A stretch of DNA of 64,000 nt from Halanaeroarchaeum sp. HSR-CO (GCF_024972755.1 NZ_CP087724.1:1674001-1738000); one strand, 5' to 3'. Positions 8,911-18,447 are shown, counted from the stretch's first letter. Made by a program: numbers and translations. Notes: a model not told the origin generated them from the letters alone.

Positions 8911-9350
8911 GTGCGGAACTCGAGCACCTCCCGATCACCGTCGATGTCGACGACGACCCGGTGATCGCCCGTGGCGAGATCCACGCCGGTGACGGTGAGT
9001 CGGATGACCGACCCTTCCCGCCACGTGTCCTGCTCGATGACGGTCGTCGAGACTGCCGTCCGGTACTGGCCATCGATCAGGACGTCAATCGTATCCGGAT
9101 CGTGAGCGAGCGTGCCCGAACCGGTGTTCTTCACCAGGACGGTGACGTTGGAGCCATCGTAGGTCTGATTGCTCCCCGGATCGCTGATGATCTCGATGTC
9201 CGTTCGGATTTCGTCGCTCACATCGATGCTCCGGTCACCGAGTGCGTCGCTCAGCCGGTTCACCCCCGTCGTCATGGTCCCGGCGACGCTCGCGGCGACC
9301 AGCAACGAGGCGATGAAGATTATTAGCGTCTCCGAGGACACCGAGGCCAT
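8907..9350 (-). CDS. arlG: Archaellum stator protein ArlG (FlaG)
   Basis: A 147-residue protein with one N-terminal membrane helix (residues about 7-28, [20 protein letters not shown]) and an extracytoplasmic beta-sandwich. With ArlF it forms the pseudoperiplasmic stator that binds the S-layer. The ATG at 9350 is chosen because the upstream codons belong to arlF. The helix has the type IV pilin-like hydrophobic pattern but no prepilin-peptidase glycine site that I can see. Confidence 0.92.
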   Translation of the reverse strand: MASVSSETLIIFIASLLVAASVAGTMTTGVNRLSDALGDRSIDVSDEIRTDIEIISDPGSNQTYDGSNVTVLVKNTGSGTLAHDPDTIDVLIDGQYRTAVSTTVIEQDTWREGSVIRLTVTGVDLATGDHRVVVDIDGDREVLEFRT

Positions 9351-9351
9351 A

Positions 9352-9819
9352 TCAGGAGACCACCTCCGTCGCCGCCACACCTCGATCCGAGACGACTTTC
9401 ACCCGAAACGGTTTCGAGACGTTCTCGTGGACCACGAGGGTGAGGTTCTCGCCTGGCTGCCAGAGGTCGGTCCCGTTCGTCCCCGCCTCGATGGTTCCGT
9501 CGGCCGTCGAGAGGGTCCTCGACTCGAAGCCGTTCGTGTATGTGCCGTTCAGGAGCAGATCCGTTTTCGAAACGTGGAGGGTGCTCGCCCCGGCGTTCTC
9601 GACGGTGACGTTGACGTAGTCGGTCGTTCCCGAAGTGTTGTGCGTGATATTCACGATCGACACGTCGGTATTCTCCGTTTCCAGTGCCTGTTCTTGCTGA
9701 GTGAGAGTCGCATCGGATACCTGCTCGAACCCGTTCGCCGCGGAGGTGTACAGCATCCCAACGCTGGCGAACGCTGCGACCAGGAGGATGGCCGTCGAGG
9801 CACTGACGCTAAAACCCAT
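9352..9819 (-). CDS. arlF: Archaellum stator protein ArlF (FlaF)
   Basis: A 155-residue protein with an N-terminal membrane helix (MGFSVSASTAILLVAAFASV) and a beta-rich outer domain with many N-x-S/T sequons (for example NIT, NTS, NVT, NGT). ArlF binds S-layer protein and anchors the motor. The sequons suggest N-glycosylation, which is common on haloarchaeal surface proteins. Its start lies inside the end of arlCE (11-nt overlap) and its stop lies 1 nt before the arlG start. Confidence 0.93.
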   Translation of the reverse strand: MGFSVSASTAILLVAAFASVGMLYTSAANGFEQVSDATLTQQEQALETENTDVSIVNITHNTSGTTDYVNVTVENAGASTLHVSKTDLLLNGTYTNGFESRTLSTADGTIEAGTNGTDLWQPGENLTLVVHENVSKPFRVKVVSDRGVAATEVVS

Positions 9820-11305
9820 TGCTCTCCAGGGTATCGAGTCGTTCGACGAACGTTCTCTCGAGTTGTCCGCCGGCCAACTCCTCGACGTACCCGAGACTCT
9901 TTCGGTGGTCGCTCATCGTGATATCCGTCGTTCCGAACTCGTCACGATAGAGGTACTCGGCGTCGGTGATTCCGAGAAGCACCTCCACGCAGTGATCGCG
10001 CATCGGTTCGCCGATCCAGCCGATACGCTCGTAGTAGTTGATCGCCCGAACCGCGTTCCGAGCGTCGTACGCGTCGACGAGGAAGTCCAACCACTCGAGG
10101 ATGACCACGTCGGCGAGATATCCATTCGGGGGGCGTTCGAGATGCGGACTCTCGCCCGCAGCCGTCACGTGTGCGGCCCCGAACTGGAACTCGGATCCCG
10201 ATTCCGCCTGGTCGGCGGGTCCGTCTGCAGCAACTGTACTCTCGGGGGCGGGGTCGTCGTGGATCTCCTCGTCTTCGACCTCGAACGAATCCTCGCCCAT
10301 GGCCTCGGTTGGTTCCATCCCGGCGTCAGCGTCGGGTTCGTCTTCCTCGCCAGTGAGGTCGTCTTCGATGAACAGATCTCCGGGTTCGTCTTCCGTTTCG
10401 TCTTCGACGTCGAGGTCCGCATCCATCGAATCATCCGGATCGTCCCCGTCGTCGAGTTCGTCCGCCCAGTCCGCCTCGCCGGACTCGTATTCGGCTTTCA
10501 GTTCCTCGAACGACGTGCCACCGCCACCCGAATCGTCCGAATCGTCGTCCATCGTCTCGAGGTCGTTGTCCATGCTTTCGTCCATCATGTCCTCCATCCC
10601 GTCCATGTCGCCGAGGTCGTCGTCCCCGTCCTCGAACTCGTCCATCCCGTCCATGTCGCCGAGGTCGTCGTCCCCGTCGTCGAACTCGTCCATCTCGTCC
10701 ATATCGCCGAGCTCGTCGTCCCCGTCGTCGAACTCGTCGTCGAATTCGTCGAATGCGTCGTCGTCGAAGAAGTCTTCGGCCTCGGCGTCGGCGATGTCCG
10801 AATCGAGGTCCTCGTCCGCCTCCTCCGCCGTCTCATCCTCGTCGGAGTCGAATAGCCCAAAACTCCCCGCGTCTGCATCCATTCCAGCGCCCGTGCTCAC
10901 GTCGTCGACGAACGGATTGACGCCCCGAGTCACCATCTCGTATATCTCGAGGAGTTTGCGCACGTTCTCCTCGACGTCGTCGACCTTCTCGCTGATCTGT
11001 TCGTTCTCGCTGCGGACGGTGTTCGCGGTAGAAGAGACGTTCGCTATCTCGCTCTCCAGCTCCTCGATCCGATGTTCGAGTTCCGACGAAGAGGACCCAC
11101 CGGTATCCTCCATCTCCTCCATCCCACCGAAATCGTCGTCGAAGTCGTCCATGCCGAACTCGTCGTCTTCCATCGCGAACTCGTCGTCGCCACTCTCCTC
11201 CGTCTCGGATTCCTCTCCCCCGCCCAGCCAACTCGCCATTCCGACCGCGAATACACCGAAAGAAAATATCATCGAGATGGATGGAGGGATATCGACCAGT
11301 ACCAT
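9809..11305 (-). CDS. arlCE: Archaellum switch protein ArlCE fusion (FlaCE)
   Basis: A 498-residue protein. A possible membrane segment (about 10-26) is followed by a coiled coil, an ArlC-type motif (RKLLEIYEMVTRGVNPFV), a long Asp/Glu-rich linker with tandem repeats, and a C-terminal FlaD/FlaE domain (LADVVILEWLDFLVDAYDA and NYYERIGWIGEPM). It belongs to the cytoplasmic ring that receives the CheY-CheF signal. ATG at 11305 is preferred because a TATA-like TTAATT lies about 29 bp upstream, fitting a leaderless mRNA. A shorter start at 11239 (MASWLGGGEES) is possible and would lack the hydrophobic segment. Confidence 0.88.
   Translation of the reverse strand: MVLVDIPPSISMIFSFGVFAVGMASWLGGGEESETEESGDDEFAMEDDEFGMDDFDDDFGGMEEMEDTGGSSSSELEHRIEELESEIANVSSTANTVRSENEQISEKVDDVEENVRKLLEIYEMVTRGVNPFVDDVSTGAGMDADAGSFGLFDSDEDETAEEADEDLDSDIADAEAEDFFDDDAFDEFDDEFDDGDDELGDMDEMDEFDDGDDDLGDMDGMDEFEDGDDDLGDMDGMEDMMDESMDNDLETMDDDSDDSGGGGTSFEELKAEYESGEADWADELDDGDDPDDSMDADLDVEDETEDEPGDLFIEDDLTGEEDEPDADAGMEPTEAMGEDSFEVEDEEIHDDPAPESTVAADGPADQAESGSEFQFGAAHVTAAGESPHLERPPNGYLADVVILEWLDFLVDAYDARNAVRAINYYERIGWIGEPMRDHCVEVLLGITDAEYLYRDEFGTTDITMSDHRKSLGYVEELAGGQLERTFVERLDTLESNGF
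10597..10744. repeat. 48-bp tandem repeats inside arlCE
   Basis: About three direct copies of a 48-bp unit (on the plus strand, gtccatgtcgccgaggtcgt begins a unit) encode 16-residue acidic repeats of the form DDGDDDLGDMDGMDEF. The copies differ at a few bases only. They keep the reading frame, so copy-number change would lengthen or shorten the flexible linker of the switch protein. Confidence 0.85.
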
Positions 11306-11457
11306 TGAGCGAATATGGCGCGTGCGTGGTAATTAATCTTCGGCAAATCTGTAATATTGAAGACCGTTACGCGCGGCGAATGGCCGGTTATACGTGACAG
11401 TTTGTGACGTATCACCAGCAGATGTGTCAGTAGGTATTTACTTAGGGCCGGAAATCG

Positions 11458-11937
11458 TCATTTCGGGGCCATCGATGCCAGGCGGGCGACGTAGACGAGA
11501 CTCAATACGTGGTCGGTCGTCTCGAGATCCGTCGTCGAAGTCTCGCGCGCGACATCCCGAAAGGCGCGAACGTGGTCACGAAGTTCTTCGGCGACGTCGC
11601 CGCTGATCCAGCCGATCTTCTCGTAGTATTCTAGCGCTTCGAGGGTCCGTCGCACGCCGGCGCGCCTGAGCACGAAATCGAGCCATTCGAACAGCGTCAA
11701 TCGACCGGCGTACTGGTCCGGAATCGACGTCAGGTAGGGCCGGTCGAGGGTGGTCGGGTCTGCACCACTCTCGATTCGGACGAGTTCTTTCACCTGGTCG
11801 GCCTTCACCGTCGCGGCCGATCCGGTGTCGGCTGCCGATATCCGGGAACGGAGGTCTTCGAGCTCGCGCGAGTCGAGTTCTTCACGGGCGGCACGACGGA
11901 GGTCCTCGGGGTCGTAGTCACCTGGGTTGATGGTCAT
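11458..11937 (-). CDS. arlD: Archaellum protein ArlD (FlaD)
   Basis: A 159-residue soluble protein with a FlaD/FlaE-type C-terminal domain: RLTLFEWLDFVLRRAGVRR and LEYYEKIGWISGDVAEEL parallel the same motifs in ArlCE. It is part of the cytoplasmic ring beneath the motor. ATG at 11937 is chosen because the family starts close to MTINPGDYDPEDLR; upstream in-frame codons overlap the divergent promoter. It is separated from arlCE by 152 bp that hold the arlCE promoter and no gene. The stop lies inside that gap. Confidence 0.9.
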   Translation of the reverse strand: MTINPGDYDPEDLRRAAREELDSRELEDLRSRISAADTGSAATVKADQVKELVRIESGADPTTLDRPYLTSIPDQYAGRLTLFEWLDFVLRRAGVRRTLEALEYYEKIGWISGDVAEELRDHVRAFRDVARETSTTDLETTDHVLSLVYVARLASMAPK

Positions 11938-12066
11938 AGTGGGAGAGCGGTGTTGGTGAGTCCGAGGGCCGGGGTGCACTTAACTGTTCGAGGCTCACGT
12001 GGCACCGATACCACGTGCGAATCACAGCACAATGATGAAGCCCCCTCGGTCTCGATAGACAGACGA

Positions 12067-13578
12067 ATGGATCGGATCGTCGGGACGATACTGCTCGTCG
12101 GTATGCTCATCGTATCGTCTGTCGCCGCATCGGGGGTCGTCGGTGCAGCCGAGGAAGGCCCAACCATCGCGGTCGACGTGAACGGCGAGCACATCTCGGA
12201 TGGTGCTCGGGTCGTCGTCGCCGAGGGTAATCTGACGGTACACGTCGATGCAACCGAAGCCCTCTCGACGGTCGTCGTCCGCGTCGGCGGCGAGGAACTC
12301 GGGCCGTTCTACCCGGACGGGACCTCCTTCGAGCGGTCCTTCGAACCTGATCTCCACGGCGCGGACAACGAGATTCGCGTCATCGCCACGGACGACGCCG
12401 ATCGAACGAGTAGTTATCGAGCGACGGTGTACCGCGATTCGATCGCACCGCATATCGGTCTGTCCGAACCCTTCTCCGTCGAGCCGGGCCACGCGTTCCC
12501 CGGCAACCATACGGTCGAGGCCGTGAACCTCACGCTCAACGGGACGGTGACCGACGAATCGAACGTCACCGACTTCCAGGCCCGCATCGACGGCGACGGC
12601 GTCGTCCAGGCCACACGACTCGAGAACGATTCGTCGTTCGACCTGAACACGACCCTCGGAGTGGGTACCGCGAATCTCACGATCCAGGCGACCGACGAGT
12701 ATGGAAACGAACGACGAGTCAGGACGATGCTGATCGTCGAGGACGAGGCGGACCCGACGATCGAGATCCGCGGCTGGCGCGACGAGAGCAGACACCCCGT
12801 CACCGTCCAGGTCCACGCATCCGACGACGTGGGACTGCACTCGCTGACCGTCGACCCCGATCGCCAACCACAGCGAGACCTGATCGAGCCGTCCTACGAC
12901 CTCTTCGACCAGGGCCGACACGACGTCGTCCGGAACGTGACCCTCGATTTCAGATACGATAGCGTCTACAACGTCACGTTCACTGCCAAGGACGTCGAGA
13001 ACAAGACGACCGAGGTGACGAAGACCATCGCGTACGACCCGATCACGGAAGCCGAAGCGGCAGCCCCGGCAATCCAGGTGAACGAGAACGAGAGCGGCAT
13101 CGTCAACGACGGCACCTATCTACTCGACGCCGCGGCGACGAACGGGTCGATATCGAAGGTCACCGTGGAGTCGGAGACGGTCCCAGGGGGGAACGTCACC
13201 GCCCACTCGGTGATCTACGACGGGCCCGAGCGATCGAACGTCACCATCTACGAGCGGATCGCCCTCGAAGAGGGACGAAACGTCATCCACATCCGCGCGA
13301 CGGACACGTTCGGCGTCCAGCACGAGCGGACGATTCGGGTCGATACGGACAACGATTCCCACTGGCTAGCGACGACACCGACGACCACCACAAATGAATC
13401 GCCGAATACCACGGATACTGTGACGACCGCGACTCGAGTCGCAATGGAGTCCACCCCCGTCCAGGAGGACCCGTTGACACCGGTCTCGAAGACGAGTGTG
13501 CCGCTGTCACCAGTGCTCGTGGTACTCGCCGTCGTGGCCATCGCTATCGTCCTCGGTCGACGATCGAAAATCGAGTAA
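12067..13578 (+). CDS. Secreted membrane-anchored surface protein with Ig-like repeats
   Basis: A 503-residue protein with a signal peptide (residues 1-28, ending near VVGAAEE). Four or so beta-sandwich modules of about 95 residues follow, each ending in patterns such as NLTIQATDEYGNERR and NVIHIRATDTFGVQHER, as in bacterial Ig-like or cadherin-like domains. A Thr/Pro-rich hinge (about 440-475) leads to a C-terminal membrane helix and GRRSKIE. Many N-x-S/T sequons suggest glycosylation. It is divergent from arlD and lies directly before the archaellin genes, so a role at the cell surface near archaella is possible. ATG at 12067 was picked because it starts the signal peptide. Confidence 0.8.
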   Translation: MDRIVGTILLVGMLIVSSVAASGVVGAAEEGPTIAVDVNGEHISDGARVVVAEGNLTVHVDATEALSTVVVRVGGEELGPFYPDGTSFERSFEPDLHGADNEIRVIATDDADRTSSYRATVYRDSIAPHIGLSEPFSVEPGHAFPGNHTVEAVNLTLNGTVTDESNVTDFQARIDGDGVVQATRLENDSSFDLNTTLGVGTANLTIQATDEYGNERRVRTMLIVEDEADPTIEIRGWRDESRHPVTVQVHASDDVGLHSLTVDPDRQPQRDLIEPSYDLFDQGRHDVVRNVTLDFRYDSVYNVTFTAKDVENKTTEVTKTIAYDPITEAEAAAPAIQVNENESGIVNDGTYLLDAAATNGSISKVTVESETVPGGNVTAHSVIYDGPERSNVTIYERIALEEGRNVIHIRATDTFGVQHERTIRVDTDNDSHWLATTPTTTTNESPNTTDTVTTATRVAMESTPVQEDPLTPVSKTSVPLSPVLVVLAVVAIAIVLGRRSKIE

Positions 13579-13636
13579 TCAGCTACGAGAAGCGGTCAGC
13601 GGCCATTATCGCAGTCGATAACCGGCCCCAAATGCT

Positions 13637-13642
13637 CTTATA
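13637..13642 (+). promoter_or_regulatory. TATA box of the archaellin cluster
   Basis: CTTATA lies 68 bp before the first archaellin ATG, in the only promoter-sized gap upstream of the three genes (the gaps between them are 26 and 32 bp). It predicts a transcript start near 13668 and a short 5' leader. No strong Shine-Dalgarno precedes the ATG. Confidence 0.5.
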
Positions 13643-13704
13643 GGGGATTGGAGAACCATCTGGTAAGCAAGCGCCATAGCCGGTGCTTGTCCGCATACCA
13701 AACC

Positions 13705-14550
13705 ATGTTCGAATTCATTACGGACGAAGACTCCCGCGGTCAAGTGGGGATCGGGACGCTCATCGTGTTCATCGCGATGGTCCTGGTCGCCGCCATCGCC
13801 GCTGGCGTCCTCATCAACACTGCCGGCTTCCTCCAGACGCAAGCGGAGGATACCGGTACGGACAGTACAGATCAGGTCGCGAACAACATCAACGTCATCG
13901 GCGCGGTCGCCGACGTGAACGACCCTGTCGCGATCAACGACTCCACGAACGGCGGCTCGATGGATAATCTGACATCGTACTACGACGACTCCGACAAGCC
14001 GGAAGCGTACGAAGTCAGATTGACGGTACAGAAATCGCCTGGTGCAGCAGACGTTGATCTCTCTGGACTAACGATCCAGTACGTCGGCCCGAACTCTTTC
14101 GATAACCTCGTGCACGCGAGCACCCAGGCGAACGAATCGGGCTCACCCGATGATAACGAGTTCAGTAGTGTCTATCTCGTTTCGGCAGTGACCGCAGAAA
14201 CGGAAGACGACACGGTCATGACGGCCAAGAGTGACCGCTACGAGATAGTCATCCCCACCGGGACGTACTGGAATCACTCGGTGACACGGAATGACACCGA
14301 TAACACGCAAGGGGCATTACTGACGAACGCCACTGGCGAGACGGCTGTAGCGACAGAGCAGTACGATTCTGAGACCGACATCGACGTTGATCTCAACAGT
14401 ACGCATCTGGACAACACCGTCCTCTCGCGGCTCGGCGAGAGTGATAATCTCGAGATCACAATCACCACCGAGTCCGGGTCACAGCGGTACGTGAACCTCC
14501 AGGTCCCCGACTCGCTCGTCGGTGACGAAGGCGGCACCGTCCAACTCTAA
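13705..14550 (+). CDS. Archaellin 1 (type B flagellin)
   Basis: A 281-residue archaellin. The class III signal [12 protein letters not shown] is expected to be cut by the prepilin peptidase after Gly12, exposing [20 protein letters not shown], the hydrophobic helix that builds the filament core. The rest is a beta-rich, acidic outer domain with N-x-S/T sites. The C-terminus ([19 protein letters not shown]) is almost identical in all three copies. First and presumably best expressed gene of the array, downstream of its own TATA box. Confidence 0.96.
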   Translation: MFEFITDEDSRGQVGIGTLIVFIAMVLVAAIAAGVLINTAGFLQTQAEDTGTDSTDQVANNINVIGAVADVNDPVAINDSTNGGSMDNLTSYYDDSDKPEAYEVRLTVQKSPGAADVDLSGLTIQYVGPNSFDNLVHASTQANESGSPDDNEFSSVYLVSAVTAETEDDTVMTAKSDRYEIVIPTGTYWNHSVTRNDTDNTQGALLTNATGETAVATEQYDSETDIDVDLNSTHLDNTVLSRLGESDNLEITITTESGSQRYVNLQVPDSLVGDEGGTVQL

Positions 14551-14576
14551 GGATACCCCACAGCACATCACAAATA

Positions 14577-15422
14577 ATGTTTGAATTCATCACTGATGAA
14601 GACGAACGCGGGCAAGTCGGGATCGGGACGCTCATCGTGTTCATCGCGATGGTCCTGGTCGCTGCCATCGCCGCGGGCGTCCTCATCAACACTGCCGGCT
14701 TCCTCCAGACGCAAGCCGAAAATACCGGCACCGACAGTACAGATCAGGTCGCGAACAACATCAACGTCATCGGCGCGGTCGCCGACGTGAACGATCCGGT
14801 GCTCGTCAACAACACGTTCGATCCAGATAGTTCCAATAGCCTCAACTCCACGTACGCAGACTCGGACTCGCCCGATGCATACGAACTCAGGCTGACCGTT
14901 CAGAAATCGCCAGGAGCGGCTGACGTCGACCTCTCGGGACTGACGATCCAGTACGTCGGTCCCAACTCCTTCGACAACCTCGTTCACGCGGGCACCCAGC
15001 TGAACGAATCTGATCAGCCTGAAGACGGAATATTCAAGAGCATCTACCTGGTTCAGGCTGTGACAGCCGACACGGAAGACGACACGGTCATGACGTCCAA
15101 GAGTGACCGTTATGAAATCGTCATCCCGACCGGGACCTACTGGAACCACACTCTCGATCACGAAGGCGAGAATGCTGGACCAGGAGTGCTGGTCAACGAG
15201 TCAGGTACCGACGGGGTCGTCTCAGTGGAGCAATACGCGAACGAAGACGACATCGACGTCAACATGAGTGCGCACAGCTTCGATAACACGAACCTCGAGC
15301 GGTTGAGCGAGAGTGCGAATATCGAAGTGACCATCACCACCGAATCCGGTTCACAGCGCTACGTGAACTTGCAAGTCCCCGACTCGCTCGTCGGTGACGA
15401 AGGCGGCACCGTCCAGCTCTAA
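14577..15422 (+). CDS. Archaellin 2
   Basis: A 281-residue paralogue of archaellin 1 with the same class III signal ([12 protein letters not shown]) and core helix. The first 70 and last 30 residues are nearly identical to archaellin 1, while the centre (about 80-105 and 180-240) differs. It starts 26 nt after archaellin 1 and has no promoter of its own that I can see, so it is likely co-transcribed. Confidence 0.96.
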   Translation: MFEFITDEDERGQVGIGTLIVFIAMVLVAAIAAGVLINTAGFLQTQAENTGTDSTDQVANNINVIGAVADVNDPVLVNNTFDPDSSNSLNSTYADSDSPDAYELRLTVQKSPGAADVDLSGLTIQYVGPNSFDNLVHAGTQLNESDQPEDGIFKSIYLVQAVTADTEDDTVMTSKSDRYEIVIPTGTYWNHTLDHEGENAGPGVLVNESGTDGVVSVEQYANEDDIDVNMSAHSFDNTNLERLSESANIEVTITTESGSQRYVNLQVPDSLVGDEGGTVQL

Positions 15423-15454
15423 AATCAACCCACAAACAATACAATAGTAATCCA

Positions 15455-16240
15455 ATGTTCGAATTCATCACAGACGAAGACGAACGCGGGCAGGTCGGGA
15501 TCGGGACACTCATCGTGTTCATCGCGATGGTCCTGGTCGCCGCCATCGCCGCGGGCGTCCTCATCAACACCGCCGGCTTCCTCCAAACGCAAGCAGAGGA
15601 TACCGGCACAGACAGTACAGATCAGGTCGCGAACAACATCAACGTCATCGGCGCGGTCGGCGAAGTTAACGAACCGAATGTGAGCAGTGCAGAAGACATC
15701 AATAGAACGGTCGTCTACGAGATGCGCCTGACCGTTCAGAAGTCACCTGGTGCTGCAGACGTCGACCTCTCTGGGCTCTCGATCCAATACGTGGGCCCGA
15801 ACGGCTTTGGTAACCTCGTCCATGTGAGCCAAGGTGAAGAGGCTGAAAACCGGACGAACGCGTACTTCGTGAACGCTGTCACCGCCGAGACCGAAGAGGA
15901 TACGGTGATGACCCAGAAGAGTGACCGGTACGAGATCATCATTCCGACCGGAACATACCTGAACAACACCGGCGGAGACTCGCACGTTGAGGTCTTGAAC
16001 GCATCTGTCGACAGTGGTAATGCAGTGAACGTTACGGACGAGACCTATGGATCCGAAGCAGACATCGAAGAGAACCTGCAGTCCTTGAGCTACAACGTCG
16101 ACAACACGGAGCTCGACCTCCTCACGGAGAGCGACAACGTCGAGTTGACGATCACCACCTCCTCCGGCTCACAGCGCTACGTGAACCTCAAAGTCCCCGA
16201 TTCGCTCGTCGGTGACGAAGGCGGCACCGTCCAGCTGTAA
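15455..16240 (+). CDS. Archaellin 3
   Basis: A 261-residue archaellin, 20 residues shorter than its two neighbours because of a shorter variable loop after GEVNEP. Signal ([12 protein letters not shown]), core helix and C-terminus are conserved. It lies 32 nt after archaellin 2. In other haloarchaea minor archaellins alter filament stability or salinity tolerance; which role applies here cannot be told from sequence. The following 94 bp hold no gene and contain the convergent terminators. Confidence 0.95.
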   Translation: MFEFITDEDERGQVGIGTLIVFIAMVLVAAIAAGVLINTAGFLQTQAEDTGTDSTDQVANNINVIGAVGEVNEPNVSSAEDINRTVVYEMRLTVQKSPGAADVDLSGLSIQYVGPNGFGNLVHVSQGEEAENRTNAYFVNAVTAETEEDTVMTQKSDRYEIIIPTGTYLNNTGGDSHVEVLNASVDSGNAVNVTDETYGSEADIEENLQSLSYNVDNTELDLLTESDNVELTITTSSGSQRYVNLKVPDSLVGDEGGTVQL

Positions 16241-16334
16241 GGACGACCAACCCTCCGATTTTCCGATTTATCGAATGGGATAGAGCAGGCTAGCTCGCGG
16301 CCTACCCGCGGAAAATCAGACGTACAGTTCCGGC

Positions 16335-16988
16335 TTATTCGCCGTCCGAATCCGAAAACGTCGTCCCGTTATCCATCGCGTCCTCGAGAGCCTCGTCGAA
16401 GTAGCCACTCGCGAGGACCTTATTCACAATCTCAGCCCCCGAGAACTCCTCGGCGTTGTACTGTCGGATCCACTCGCGTTGCACCAGATAGCCATCCGGT
16501 TGCTTGGCCGCCTCGCTCGGGTTGTCGATGCGCGCGTGGACCACCGACCCGCGCTCGCCGTTCTGTGCGACGTATTCCGAGAACATCCGGATCATCTGGC
16601 CGACCTCCCGGACGTGCTGACGCTGCGGGGGGACGTCCTCCACCTCTTTGGCACGCGTCCGATAGTTGACGGCGATGACGTCCTCTTCGTCGAAGAACCG
16701 GAAGCGGGTGACGTCCAGGCGACCCTCCTCGGGCCCGCTCTCCTCGAGGATGTAGTGGAATTCCGCGAGCGTCGCCTCGCCGTCGTCGTTGGGTTCGGTA
16801 GGCGCGATCTCCCGGCCGTCTGCCGAGTCACCCATCAGCCCGTAGCCAACGCCGACGGCTGTCCCAACACCGATACCCGCGATTCCAGCGATCAGTGTTC
16901 GACGCGAAACCGGAAGCCCGCCACCCGAGTCCGCCGAAGGGTCGGCGGACTGTGAGGCCCCGTCCACGGGGCCGTCGTCCTCTGTCAT
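16335..16988 (-). CDS. Tat-type membrane-anchored or exported protein
   Basis: A 217-residue protein with an acidic N-terminal leader, then the twin-arginine motif SRRTLIAGIAGIGVGTAVG (about 29-47) and a hydrophobic run, so it is exported folded or anchored by that helix. The mature part (FHYILEESGPEEGRLDVTRF) shows no family I recognise. ATG at 16988 is used because the upstream frame has no good start context. It is convergent with the archaellins and divergent from the HEAT-repeat gene, between the arl and che blocks. Confidence 0.7.
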   Translation of the reverse strand: MTEDDGPVDGASQSADPSADSGGGLPVSRRTLIAGIAGIGVGTAVGVGYGLMGDSADGREIAPTEPNDDGEATLAEFHYILEESGPEEGRLDVTRFRFFDEEDVIAVNYRTRAKEVEDVPPQRQHVREVGQMIRMFSEYVAQNGERGSVVHARIDNPSEAAKQPDGYLVQREWIRQYNAEEFSGAEIVNKVLASGYFDEALEDAMDNGTTFSDSDGE

Positions 16989-17118
16989 ACCGTCGCCTAG
17001 GCAACGACGACTATATGGTCCTTGGGTCATCGCTCGCAGCGCGAGCATCGATTCAACCGTCGTGGGACGGGGCCGGACAGCAGTTCAGTGGAGAATGGTT
17101 CACTGCCACCAACACCGA

Positions 17119-17124
17119 CTTATA
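17119..17124 (+). promoter_or_regulatory. TATA box of the HEAT-repeat gene
   Basis: CTTATA centred 26-27 bp before the GTG at 17148 predicts transcription starting at or next to the start codon. This leaderless arrangement is the main reason for choosing that GTG. Confidence 0.5.
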
Positions 17125-17147
17125 CGATATCCTCGTACATTCACGAA

Positions 17148-18386
17148 GTGCCATCCCTCTTCGGTCTCGAACGCGACAAGGACGTCGAGACGCTCCGAGA
17201 GCTGCTCACGTCGAGTGACAATCCCACGATCCGCAAGCGGGCCGCGGAGATCCTCGGCAATCTCGACGAGACGGGCCAGGACGGGATCGAATCGCTCGTC
17301 TCGGCAGTGCAAAACGACGACAACGAAGCCGTCCGGGCAGCGGCGATCGACGCGCTGACCTCCTTAGAGGCCATCAACGCGCTCCTCGCTGCACTGGGAC
17401 GGGACGTGCCCGACAGCGGCGCGGACTGGGCGAAAGCGGAGACGTTCGTCCGCGATCTGAACGCCGAGGCACCCGAACTCCGGATGGCGGCCGCGAACGT
17501 GCTGGGCCAGATCGGGAGCGAGAACGCCGTTCGACCGCTGGTGGCCGCGTTAGAAGACGCCGATCCACGGGTTCGAGCGCGAGTCGCCCGGGCCATCGGC
17601 CAGATTCGAAATCCAACGGCTGCGGGGGCACTCGTCGATCACCTGCACGGCGAACCGTTGCCGGTGAGGCGGGAGGTTGCGGACGCGCTGGGCTATCTGG
17701 GCGGGGACGACGCCCTCGAGGGATTGCTCTCGATCGCCGACGACGAGAACGAAGTGATGCGGCGGACGGTCGCCACCTCACTCGGGCGGTTCGGTGATGC
17801 GAGACCGATCGAGACGCTGGTGGATATGCTCGGTGACGAGAGCGACCTCGTCCGTCGGGGAGCGGTGTTCTCGCTCATCGAAATCCTCTCGAACGTCGAT
17901 TCCTCGAAGAGCGACGAACTCAGACAGTCGATCGTCGACCGGATGAGCGCCAGTGACGACCCGAGTATCGTCGAATCCCTCGCGGAGATCGTCGACGAAG
18001 GGACACAACTCCACCAGCGACGAAACGCCGTCTGGATGCTGGGGCGGGTCGCCGGCGAGCAAAGCGAGAAGCCAGCGATCGAGGCGCTCATCGGCGTCTT
18101 GGACGACGAGGACCATTTGATACAGCAGTTCGCCGCGACCAGTCTCGCGGAAATCGGTGGTCGCACCGTCGAGACGGCGCTGCTGACTGCCATCGACGAA
18201 TCGACGTCCGAGGACACGGTCGCGATGGCCGCGTACACCCTGGGGAAGGTCGGTGGCGACCGATCGAAACGCAGACTCGAACGGCTGGTCGACGACACCG
18301 AAAGCGAGGAGGTCCGAAGCCGCGCCTTCTCGGCCATGTCGAAGATCAGGTCCGAACCCGACGATCTCGGTGATATGAATTTCTGA
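17148..18386 (+). CDS. HEAT-repeat (PBS lyase-like) taxis-associated protein
   Basis: A 412-residue all-helical protein made of about a dozen 30-residue HEAT/PBS-lyase repeats, each with the A-x-x-L-G pattern, for example ADALGYLGGDDALEGLL and ARAIGQIRNPTAAGALV. Start: GTG at 17148 (MPSLFGLERDKDVETL), supported by a TATA box at leaderless distance; the longer frame upstream looks non-coding. In Halobacterium salinarum a HEAT protein sits in the same place beside cheF1 and cheF2 and was found among Che interaction partners, so a scaffold role in taxis signalling is likely. Confidence 0.87.
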   Translation: MPSLFGLERDKDVETLRELLTSSDNPTIRKRAAEILGNLDETGQDGIESLVSAVQNDDNEAVRAAAIDALTSLEAINALLAALGRDVPDSGADWAKAETFVRDLNAEAPELRMAAANVLGQIGSENAVRPLVAALEDADPRVRARVARAIGQIRNPTAAGALVDHLHGEPLPVRREVADALGYLGGDDALEGLLSIADDENEVMRRTVATSLGRFGDARPIETLVDMLGDESDLVRRGAVFSLIEILSNVDSSKSDELRQSIVDRMSASDDPSIVESLAEIVDEGTQLHQRRNAVWMLGRVAGEQSEKPAIEALIGVLDDEDHLIQQFAATSLAEIGGRTVETALLTAIDESTSEDTVAMAAYTLGKVGGDRSKRRLERLVDDTESEEVRSRAFSAMSKIRSEPDDLGDMNF

Positions 18387-18414
18387 TAGTTCGACGATGA
18401 CTCCGGGTAAAGCG

Positions 18415-18421
18415 TTATATA
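18415..18421 (+). promoter_or_regulatory. TATA box upstream of the cheF1 leader ORF
   Basis: TTATATA lies 30 bp before the ATG at 18448 and about 130 bp before cheF1. This spacing fits a transcript that begins at the small leader ORF rather than at cheF1. Confidence 0.5.
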
Positions 18422-18447
18422 GCGAACCCGTGAAGCATAGAGCGATA

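Noticed and set aside
10597-10744. Regular 48-bp repeats considered as a CRISPR array
   Set aside because: The copies are adjacent without unique spacers, stay in frame with arlCE and encode an acidic linker.
9701-11336. Plus-strand Ser-rich frames opposite arlCE
   Set aside because: Poly-Ser translation is the antisense or shifted reading of the Asp-rich repeats; no start signal or domain.
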